Below are positions 36,301 to 48,300 of a stretch of 64,000 nucleotides of DNA, piece by piece (position 1 is the stretch's first letter; every line of letters starts with the position of its first letter). A model generated the notes under the pieces. It was not told where the DNA came from and made no database searches. It saw only the letters and a program-made list of their open reading frames with translations. The stretch comes from Gnetum montanum. Lineage: Eukaryota > Streptophyta > Gnetopsida > Gnetales > Gnetaceae. Both the position numbers and the translations under genes were made by a program. The stretch is from NCBI GenBank assembly GCA_015680685.1, contig MNCI01026912.1, forward strand, positions 407,644 to 471,643. Direction: 5' to 3'.

Positions 36301-39300
36301 TCTAATTTGTTGCTTTCATTATGTTTGAATATTTATTTTTCTAAGATCTTGCCTATTTGATTTGAGCTTAATTTACTTTGCAAAGAGCATTGTTTATTTT
36401 ATATTATTTGTTTAATTTTAATCTATCTAGTATCAATACCTTGACAAATATTTATTTATAAATCAACCTAACCTTTTTGGTGTTTCCAAGGAGGCGATAG
36501 ACCTTGGTTGGATATAGGCTATGATAAAATGAACTCATTATATATTGTGTACCTTATATTGTAGTTAGACAAATGAAGTGTGAACTTTGAATCTAGGGTT
36601 TATAGCTATACATATATATGTGTCAAACACATAACTTATAAATTATAAAAGAGACAAACATGAAAGTGTTCACTTTGGAATTACGAATTGTTATCAAGAG
36701 GATTGACCTTAAGATTATTTAAATTAAGTCAGGCCGTACCTACAACTCAAATTGGTTGTGATTTAGGAATGCATTTGCAATGTAGTTTGAACTTATTATT
36801 TGTAAATTAAAAAGGTTAGTGCTTCGCATTATTTATTTGATATGGTAGGCTGAACCTAGGACTACCAAATAAGCAGTAAGAACTATTTATGGTTTGACAT
36901 GTGTTTTGCTCTAGGGAAAATAAATAAGTACATTTGTCAAAGATGGTTAATGGGTTCCAACATATGACCTGAGAAATATTAATTATAGAAGAAATAAAGT
37001 TGAGATGTTTGTAAATTGAATTTATGATTATTTAAAAATAAATATAGCCTCAGGCCTAGCTTGTTAAAATATTTACAGAGACTTACATATAAATGAGGCA
37101 AAAGAAACAAGCATCGGTTTCATGAAATGTATTTGGAATAATGTTGCAAGGAATAGCTTATATAAAGCAATAAAGTACCAATTAATCAAGAAGTTTCTAA
37201 AACCTAGACCAAACAAAACCCTAGAAGCTTCTAGAACTGTAAAGAGTATAAATAGGAAGCCTTCCTATCTTGCATTGCATCTTCATCCAAAATCCATTGC
37301 ATATGAAAATGCTTGAGAAGTAGGAGTTGAAGCATATTGGTTGTTTCTGACCAAGGTAATGCAAAGGAAGCATAGTGATTAGGAGTTCAAGGTGTGGTGA
37401 GATTGCAAATCACAGAGCAAGTAGAAGCTACTATACCTCTCTTGTGGTTTCCTTGGGTGTATTTTTTGTAGAATTAAATATCTTACATGTTCTCTTGTCT
37501 TGGAAATTGTTGGTTGTGTTTCTTCCTTTTGTTGATGTTAACATAAGACACATAAGGTCTATTTTAGAACTGTTCTCCAATATTCAGTGAATTTTATTTT
37601 GAAAAACAAATCTAATCCTTCTCCTATAGGATTCCTTCTTTACTTTTCTGATGTGTTTGAATGAATTTTCACAATTGCAATTCTTTCTAATGGTAAGCTG
37701 CAATAACTTATGGCGAGCAATGATTTTGTAAACATCCTAGGTGACATAATATAAGCTTGTTAAAATAGTTTAATCAATTATTTGAATTAGAAGAAAATTA
37801 GTTTGTTTCCCCATCATAGCTAATTTAATGGATGAAATGTAGCAATATATCACATTGTTATCATGTGTTAACATTGGAATAACAAACACAAGTGTAAAAC
37901 CATGTATGGAAATCTATAATTAATTATATAAAGTGATAGAACAATGGAAGAAGGAATAGGGGTAATGGGCACCATGGGTCCTTGCATCTCCCCTATGTAG
38001 TTGCAAAGGTATTGGGCATTACTATCTGGTCCAATCCCTAGGAAATGTGGAGGAGGATTACATGAACCTTCAGAGGTAGCTATATTCAAAGTAGCATAAT
38101 CCCCGGCACTAAGCAAGATACTTGTGGCATTGTCTAGTGTTCCAAATAGAGTATTGACAACAACGGGAGCAAGACACTTGTGTGGTGTTGCCTAGTATCC
38201 CAAACAGAGTATTGATAGCAAAGGTGTGAATATCTTTGTGACCTAAATGTCTTTGTAACCTTGAATGAATCTTCTAATGAATTCTCTAGATGATTCTTAA
38301 TGTATGTGTATGAACTCTAGTGGTAAAAATGTGGATGCTCTTGGTGGCCTCAGTAGATGTCTAGGAGATTTGCTCATGCATGAACAAGAACCCGATAACC
38401 AAGTGCAGCTGATCTTTGGTGGCCTATCTTAACAAAAATTAAGCAATCTAGAGGTGCTCTTTAAAATCTCATTTAATTTATTCTTTTTAATATTTTAAAT
38501 ATTACTTAGTATGTTCTATGATACTACTAATAATAACATGAAACAGCTTAAACACCTCGTGATCTCCTATGACATGGCAGTGCCATGTCACCATTAAAAA
38601 AACAGGGAACTACCCATCAATGCTACCTAGATTCGACTGTTAATCCCCATTCCATCTATAGTACTTCCAAAAATCTCTCCAAATGCATTGTCATCACCGT
38701 GGCCATTGGCCTGGCCTCAGCCTCCATGTTTGCTTGGCTGCTACCCTGATCTGCCCTGCCTATGTTGCCCACCCACCGCCAGCAGCAGTAGCAGATGCAT
38801 GAGGCTGGCAAAGAGCAGAAAAAGCATGCATCTGATTGCTATGACACCTATTAATTTCTTGCCCATTTGTCCCTTATCAGAATCACAAAAGTCTCAAAAA
38901 CACAACCACCCTTGCAAAATCAACAAATCACTTCCATTAACCAAACTCCCTCCTTCAGTATTATCTCGGAACATTTCCAATGCCTATCATCCACATATCA
39001 TTTTCTATTCATTCTTTTGTTTGTCACAAGAATAAATAAAATTGATGCAAATGTAATGAATCTGTCATCTGAAAAATGAGAGAAATATTCATTTAACATT
39101 AGAAATACATAGTGCAGAAGAATCGTAGAAAAATGACTTTGAACACACACCTTTTGTTTTGTAAATTAAAGGCTTTACCACTAAATTTTTTATTCTGTGA
39201 CGACAATTGACATTTTTTAATCATATCTGCTTGGGCAATAGTGTGAGAGCTCTTGGGGAGAACTCCCACCGCCCCCCCAAACTGGGCGGCGGACTTACAT

Positions 39301-42300
39301 CAGGCCGAGCAGGCAGCAGCCGCTACTGCTCGGGAGGCTGAACGGCGGGAGTGGGAGGCAAAGTGGACCAAGGCCCTGGCAAAGTCTCAGGCCGAACACG
39401 AGGCCCAGCTCCGCGAACGAGAACAAGAGCTGACCCGACAACACGCGATCATGATGGAGGCCTCTTGTGCCCAACTCATTGATGAACTCCGGGACCAAAT
39501 TAGAGAGGAGCTGCGCCAGGAGGAGGCGGCCCGTCAAGCCCAAGAGGCGACGGCCCAGGAAGAGCAGAAACGCCTACAGGAAGAAGAAGAGCAACGGCAA
39601 AGGCAACTTGACCGAGCGCACGAGCACAGTGCCCGGCAGTGGCTTAGGGGGGGGTGCTGCCCATATAGCCTTTTGGGCATTAGTTGTGAGAGCTCCTAAG
39701 GAGAACTCCGGCGACACATCAGACGCACATCAGCAAAATACCATCCGGATGCGGGCGACTCATCGGCTGACCGAAGCAGGAGAGAGGCTGCTATGCAGGG
39801 CATCCAACAAGCGGCAAACTTCATGGACACCGAAGAGCACCGCAACACCCTGGACTTGCTGCATGAGCTTGAACAGCCTCAGTGTGCCTGTCGCCATCTG
39901 CCCACTCGCCCCTAAGACCCCTCATGCCACCCACTGGGGGTGCACCCCCCCNNNNNNNNNNNNNNNNNNNNNNNNNNNNNNNNNNNNNNNNNNNNNNNNN
40001 NNNNNNNNNNNNNNNNNNNNNNNNNNNNNNNNNNNNNNNNNNNNNNNNNNNNNNNNNNNNNNNNNNNNNNNNNNNNNNNNNNNTTCCACCTCCTACCCTT
40101 CCCAGTGGGCCATCCCTGATGTCCCATTGTTTTGTATACTTGTGTACCATACTTCATAGTAATACAAACCCGAACATTTTCTCAAAAAAAAAATAGTGTG
40201 ACCTCTAAAAAAGTAGCAGAGAGGATACATCACAGGAGAACATTCATTGATTGAGTGATCGTTGATTTATTATCTTACTTGGTTAGTTTATTTATTACCT
40301 GCCCACCCACGTCTCAACTGCCAAATGGTCCCTTAGGCATATATTGCTTAAAATCAAAAGAATGCTAGTCAATTTAATCTACTCGTAATAGTATGGCACT
40401 ACGTTGCAAGTTTGAAAAGTGCTTAAGATATCATTATATTACTATTTTTGCTTGTTTCATGCCCTTTGACCTAGTTGTTTTGTTTTCCCTTTTCAGCTAA
40501 GGATTGTTTTACTTGTTTTAAATCTAGCTGTTATATGATAAAAGATTGTTTCTTTAATTTCTTCTTTTTCACACATTTAACTTGAAAAATCAAGATTTTT
40601 ATAGTTTAAAATTAACCATTGCCTACTACATGTTAACCAGTCATTAATTATAATAACATTATTTATTCTCTCTCTAATCCTTGAGAAATCAATTACACCT
40701 TATGATGAACCTAGTATGATTTGAAACATCTTTAAAAAAATGCAAGCAATAAATGGTATGATAATAAAATATATTGAAACTATAGTAAACAAATGTTTTC
40801 ATTAAATATTTATTGTAGACTATAACAAATATAAAAAATGTTGTTGATGATAGCAATTTCCATGTTGAATTAAATATTTTTTGTAGTTGCTACCTTGGTT
40901 TATGGTGGGGACAGGATGATTCCACTCGGTGATATGTTGAACTAATTTGATAACACTGAACAAAATGAATGTATTTGGTAACTCTAAATACATTTCAAGA
41001 TTGGTTGCCTTATGCTATATTGTGTTATGGGGATTTTGTTGTGATATGTCTAGTGTAACCTTACGTCTATCATTCATGACCCTATCCAGATGATATCCTA
41101 ATGCTTTGGGGAAACCCAGGAAACACAGTTCCTTCTACTAGAAAGAGCATTGACTCTTTAAAGCATTTCATGTAGATTCTGCAAGTACTAGCAATGATAC
41201 AGAGGGAAGAAATTCAAGGTGTTAGCATAATGAAATAACAATCAACAGGGAATAAATGCTGATAGCAACCTAAGAAGCTTAGTTAGATTGAAAGTTTGTT
41301 AGATGTGTTGATTTTCTGATAAGACTTTTGTTTTTATGATAAGACTTTTGTAAGAAAACCTTCACTAGATATATTGGTATTTCTGGTTATGGATAGCAGA
41401 CACTTTTAAATGATGTTGTACTTAAAATATTATCAAAATATTATTGTGACACATTTTGATTCTGTGGATGTTTTGAAACTAGCTTAGTTATATATTTATA
41501 ATATATATCTATAATTTGGCTAAGAGAATCTTGGAAAAACTGTGTTGAATTTTAGTTCATCTACTGTATTGAAAATTATCCAATTCACCATTTTAGCAAA
41601 TTCAATGCATTCCATAACAATTTTGATCATATTGATCGAACTGCATAATGAGAACGATAACTGATTCCAAGTTTGATAATAAATCTTGTGCTACAAAATA
41701 TTAATGAATTTTCATGGATTGTTGTTTTCCATGCATGCTCCCCTTGCCCTTCTGAATTTCCTTCCTTGTGCATTCTAATATGAAGACACAAATATAAAAG
41801 TTGTGGATTCTCTTAGAGCAAATATGTTGATGTTATGGATAAAATATTATTTAGCATGACTTATAGGCTCTCCTCGGAGCATTATGGACAGAATATTATT
41901 TAGCATTACCAATAGGCTCCCCCTGAGCATTATGGATGGAATATTATTTAGCATTACCAATCTACAATTGGTAATTAGCCTCTTGGCCAAAATAATCACA
42001 TTGGTGCTATCCTCTAGATATAGGATCATCACCTAAAGGCTCAATGCTCATCCCGCTAAGGTAGTGGATGAGTGAAAGTCTAAACTCTTTCAAGGGGTTG
42101 TACCTAGGTGTTGCTATTCTCTAAATAATGATTTAAATTAACCGATGTCATTTAATGTCGAAAATTTAAATTTCAAAGCTTGTATGTTAAATTTTTAGGT
42201 TATTTTGGTGACATATTACACTTTACTACCTCCATTGGTGTCCAAAGACATGACATTAAATATAGTGGAATAGATTAACATCAACTATGGATTAGCTATA

Positions 42301-45300
42301 ATCTTCCAACCACAAGAAAAAGCTTTCCTCGACAACCAGCTATTCTTTGAATCATCCTCTTTGAAACACTTGTTTACAATTCTAACTATTTTCTTCCCAA
42401 AAGTAAAGGTATGTCCAAATATTTGCTTAGAGGACTAGCCCACTCACAATTTAATGCATACATTTGAAATATTCTTGTTTTCTTACATGAAAAAGAAACA
42501 AAACATTTTTTATCAAAATTAATTATAAAATACCTCTTTTAACATTCTAGATGTATCTTTCTTTAACTTTAAAGAAGATAAAAGTGTCATCATTGCACGT
42601 GTAAAATCAGGCAAACCATAAGTTGATATAATTCCTTTAATATCTTCCTTTTTAGCTTTCTCTGTAAACAAGCATCCTAAAGCTTCAATCATTATAATAG
42701 AGAAAAAAAGGTGCTATAGGATCTCCTAGTCTCAACCCATTGCCTCTTTAAAACCTTTCTTGTACTTCCCCTTTAAGCTACACTAAAAATGACACAATGG
42801 CATAACATTCTTTTAGCATTGAGCACCAATGATAAGGAAATTCAAATTTAAGCAATATGGCATCCAAAAATCTCCATGAGACACAATCATAAGCTTTTCT
42901 TGAATCAAGTTTGAGCCCAAGTAAACCTCTGTTTGATTTTGAAGATGAATGAAAAATTTCATGGACAAGAATAATCTAATCTAAAATTTGTCTACCTTTT
43001 GCAAATCCTACTTATTAATCACTGTTTATGGCTTCTTGAATATCATAGAGATTTTTCTGTATTTCTTCCTTACTCTTCTGTCAATTTAACATGTGAGCAT
43101 TGTACCAAATTTTAGTTTCAAATTTAACATTCTTTAATTTCTATAAACAGATCAACTGTTCATAACCAAGGGCATTAGTGCTCCACCGATTTCCCACATG
43201 ATCATATATTTCTTTCACAGCAAACCAGCCATTATTCCATTAAATATTCTTTTTCATGTTGCTTCATATCATCAAAGAATAAAATAATAGACCAATAATT
43301 TGAACCAATACTCGTTGATTTCCCATCCTGAATTTGGAAAAAAAATTTCAGACCATTCAACATTTCCCATGAACAAGTCAACTGTGGGAAAAATTAAATC
43401 ATCATCTTGTTCTCAATTACTCCAGGTATAGCCAGTCTTTAAAAGGAATATCTATCAAACAAAGATCAATCATGAATTTCTGAAGTACTTCTATAGTTTT
43501 AGTATTACTAACGTCTCTACCTTTCTTTTCATGCTCTTGAAGTATAATATTAAAACATTCCCCAATTAATATAGGACTTTTAAGTTGATGTATTTGATTT
43601 TGAAATTTGAAAGGGAATTTCTCCTTTTTCAAGAAATTTGAAGGTACAGAAATCCCTATTATGTAGAAAACTAATTTTCCCTTTGAAATTTGAATAGCAA
43701 AACTATTAAAATTCTTCCAAATTAGTATCATATTTCAATAAGCTTTAACCAGCAACCAAAGACCTCTTGAATAATCTTTTGCCTCTATTATGGTAAAGTT
43801 GAAACCCAAAATTTTTCTTTAATAATATTTTGACTATATTGAAGTTTGCACTTAGATATAAAAATAAACAACACATCAGGTTTTCATGTACAACACCATC
43901 TCATCATGGCGTCTATTCTTAAGGGGTTTTTACAAACCCCCAAGTTTCATGCAATGATTTTCATTTTGACATATACAAGCTAGCGCCTACACAGGGTTTG
44001 AAATTTTCTAGTGAACTGAGAGTTTTTAAGTCTCTTAAATAATCCTTCCTTGGTTTATGTTGTTTTGGCACTTGTCCTACATCAGAATCTACCTTGTAGA
44101 ATTTGAACTCTTTGTCAAACACAGTATCTGAAATATCTTCACTATACTAATATTCTTCATTGTCAGACAATTCATCCTAACAATATGACTTGACTATTTA
44201 AAATTTCATGAAGTTCTCTGTCAACATCATTGTCATTCCTAATATGTTCCACATTATCTTCTAACTTATACTGCTACAGGCAATGTACATATGTAAAAAC
44301 ATGCATAATCAAAGATTTTAAAACAATACTTATGCACACAGCATCATGGATCACAAGGCAACATCTCTCCCACTTCAGATAGATGCCAAAACATGATTAT
44401 GTTCTATCCAATGAGGAAGCAGGCACTTATCAACAATAACAAAATCCAAATACTCCTGTTCTATGCCAAAAGTGCGGCTGTGTAATGAAACTGATCGTGG
44501 CTTCATCTACATGACAACTGCTTTCAACTAGACCATCTGTGTAAAGTACCTAGTCAGCACATCCCTGTATTATTTATTAAAAGTGCTCAGGTCAATTTGA
44601 ATCATGCACCTTAAAATGACAGAGTGCACCTTGCATTCATCAGTAACAACTAAAAACACACAACTTTGATGGAATGCCACTATCATTGGTCAGGTGTGAC
44701 AGGAAATTCTTTTAGGGAAGCTTTGGCTGCAATTTGGATTTGTGCATGCCTAATCCCCTACTTGCCTCCCTAAGCAAGGTCCTGACAAATGATTTAGCAT
44801 ACATTAAACAGATATTGCAGCTGAAATCTTAACATGATTCTATTCTAGCCATAAAAGTGCAATTGTCTAGTGTTAGATCCTGTTCATAGATCTAAGGATG
44901 TTTATATAGGATTTTGAGAAAGATTAGCTAATCTTTTACTAATGTGTTTCCATTTCAAATGTTTAGTAAAGGTAATCATTCTCATTTGATATGATTGATT
45001 GATCTCTATACTGCTAACGGTTCCATACTATCTGCTAAATGCTACTTCTTTTGTATGATTTCCTAAATGTTAAAAACTAGTATCTCTGTTTTGCTTCTAA
45101 GTGCTAGCAATTGCTATCCAAGCTTAGAGATGCAAAATAAGCTAGTTGTCCCAAACCAATCAGTATCAAATAACACAATGTGTTGATGCCAAGAATAGAC
45201 AACTAGGATGAAGCTTTGATAAGTCACATGAAAAGTTTTGTCGATTGATTGGCCAGTTGTTCCACAGGATATCCTTCAGTTGGAAAATTCCATTTAGCCA

Positions 45301-48300
45301 GAGCATTGGCAGTTGCAAATACAACAGGTACAACATTGTGTGATGTAAAAAATTCTATTGTTAATGCAAAGCAGCAGTGAAGTAAAGATATGTATATTGC
45401 AGTGATGTTTTTCAACATCACATACAGCACTTCTAAATACGTGTGTCCTAAAAATGTTTAGGAATGATCTAGATAGAAAACAACTACCAATAGGGTATGC
45501 TGGTCCATGCTAGGAGGAAGAGCAAACTTTTTGTAAAATTCTATCCTTACATAAGGATATCCCACACTTATTTTCTATGTTTCTATATTGCCTCTTCTGC
45601 CATCATATGCAAGCCATGACTGTTTTAGGGAAGGCCAATTTGCCCCACTGTTTGAATTTGGAATTTGATCTTCTCTAGATATTGAAATATTTTAGATCCA
45701 CTTGAGAATGACACTCTTTCATAAAAATAATGAATTGTATAATGTCAAGAAAAATAACTAAAGTAAAGTCACTGGGAAGGTAATCTACTTTTCGGGAATC
45801 GAAATGCATTTCTCAAACTAAAAATTTGTTTGCCCAATAATTTTTTTAACCCCAATGCATTAGACAAAAACATTAAATAGTTATGGTTGTACTGCAAAAT
45901 TTTATTATTTAATCAAATTTTCTTTTTAACTCTTCAAAAGAAAAATACATCAACAAAGATACACATAAAAGAAGAGAAACATTTTGCTACATGCTCGCCT
46001 TGATGATGAGGTAAGGAATTACTCTCATCAGTATTTATTCCTTTGTTCCATATATCCTTAGCTGAGCAAAACAGGAGGAAAAAGGGCTTTTTGAAAAATC
46101 TAGGTGTAGAATCATGTATTTTAAGCATATTAAACAATTAAAATAATTTATAAAATCCTTACAGTTGAAAGTGTTCCTTGCTGTGCTTCTGGAGGAACTT
46201 CAAAATCTAACTCTGGAACCTGTAGATTAAAATTATGAATGTATCAGAGCATATTCTGCACACTATTAAAAAGTAAAAAGTTTGCACATTAGAGCAAGGT
46301 TAGGTTGTTCATCTTCCTCTTGATTGAGAACTTATGAAACTCAGAAACATATCACAGCTTCAATGCAGGAAACAATTAAGAAAGCCACCAGATTATCGTT
46401 TTAATTTTTGTAACAAGTAGAATAAATTTCTTTATGGGTAAAAAACACGTTTTTGGATCTTTGACACAGAGAACCCACAAAATCCTTACCATAAGCTTAC
46501 TTCAATTTCATGGGTTGAGTGAAAGAATATTTTCAATGTACTACAGAAGTAAGATAAGTTTACGGTGAAAATTTGATAGAAAAAATGCACTGAGTGAAAA
46601 AAACCAAAACAGAGGCAGAGCAACAATGAAGGCAAAAAGCACATAAGTGAGATCTTCTGGAACATTATCATATTAAAAATACAATTTCTATAAAAATAAA
46701 TTACAATATTCTTAATAAATAATGATAATCTGATCTGCATATGCTAAAAAAACAATCCACGTTAATACCCATTTCAGTACCTTTATGGAAGCAGAATCCG
46801 ATTTGACAATTTGTCGATTTAATACCTGTAAAAGGAAGAGGAGAATAATATAACTTTGAGGCCAAAGAGACTGGAAATAGAACATTACACAAGGTTGTAG
46901 GTACCTCGATGGCTCCTTCAGGAACCTTCAATTCATAGTGACACCCATGAGGTTGCAACTGTCCAGCAAATTGAACTTCATTATTTCTGGGGAAAATACA
47001 GCAATCATTAATACATTTTACATAGAAAATAGACTCATTGAGATAGAATAGAAGCCTATAACAGAAATATGCCATGTCCTGGGAAACTCCAAAACTACAC
47101 AGAATGGTATTTGGCACTTTTGTAACGTTAAAAAATAGTGATGACTACATAGCCATGAACTTACTTTTCACCACAATGTGGGCATTCAAAGGCCATCACC
47201 ACAATCTACATGCAGAGAAAAAAAATATTTAAAAAATGATACCAGAATATCAATAACCAAATCAAGCAACTTCTAAACTTGCTTTACGCTAAAGTAGAAG
47301 GTCCTCCTTTAGATGCCAGTATTCATATTTTTCAGAAAGCAACTATTGTCACAGTAGGAAGTCAAAACAAATTCTGTTTGTGATACTTCTAATAAAGGCA
47401 CAAGAAAATAAAGTGAGAAACCCTGAGGTAAAACATAATGCTTCTGTGAGGCAAAGAAGTATACCCACAAAAAAGTATACTAGGTTTCAAAGGCTTTCCT
47501 GAAAATGAGTCATTAAGGATTAGCAAATAAGTTCTACATCCAATACTAGGACTTCTCCAACCGTTGCTTTAACCAATGTCATAACAGAGATATAACATTA
47601 TTCTGCAGCAAATATTAGGAGGATGTGCATGATTTTCATTATGTTTCTATCTCTAACGAGAACCATCCGAACACATCCAGCTCAAAAAGCATGACAATAT
47701 TGGATTCTGCAATATCTCTGTTGAGCAAAAAAATCAAATGAAGGGAGAAAATAGCATCTGTATGTTATATCATGAAGGGAACCTAAATGATGGTTACTGA
47801 AATTGGTCTCTTTTTATAAACGTCTGGGATTTGTGCAGGAGAAAATAATGATGTGACTTTTTTTCTAAAACATTTGAGAGCATATAAAAGAAGGAAGCAC
47901 AACTTTTTCTAAATCATTTGAGATCATGCCAATTTTGCAACTTAACTGGTGCTTCTTTGGATACAGACGACCATTTCAAGGCAATCATGATGTTTATGAA
48001 TTGTTTTAAGTTTGAAATCCATTAATCCTTTTTATGGTTTGACAACAGGTTTCCAGAGCTAAAGCAATTTAAGTGATACGAAAAGTATGCTATTGCACCA
48101 GTTTAATGCTGCCTATTTCATACGGGCAATTAACATCCTTTCAAAAGATAGCACAGGCATTCATGGAAAAGCAACATTCTTAAAATGAGTGGTTGACAAC
48201 CTTTTCATAGGGACCTCAATTTAAAAAACAGAACGAGGATTGCTATATAGCTCATACAATGTAGTGGATAGGTAAGACTCTCAAATAAAATGCCTAAACT

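Larger units (their letters stand above)
39247..40193 (+). mobile_element. Poly(A)-tailed retrocopy of a GC-rich transcript, with target duplication
   Basis: A GC-rich island in AT-rich intron DNA. It ends in a 10-A tail (40184-40193), and AATAGTGTGA occurs on both sides (39237-39246 and 40192-40201; eight bases are unambiguous). Inside are one long coding frame (39247-39915), then a 3' UTR-like stretch with ATAGTAATACAAACC before the tail. This is what LINE machinery makes from an mRNA. A 132-N gap falls in the 3' part. It lies in ZPR1 intron 6, opposite to the gene. Confidence 0.68.

Noticed and set aside
39295-39543. Minus-strand 82-codon Leu-rich frame in the retrocopy
   Set aside because: Antisense shadow of the coiled-coil frame; heptad repeats of Glu/Gln/Arg produce Leu-rich complements.
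39247-39915. Bacterial contamination as the origin of the GC-rich J-domain sequence
   Set aside because: It carries a poly(A) tail and is flanked by a duplicated genomic word, so it was inserted into this chromosome; a foreign ultimate source cannot be excluded.
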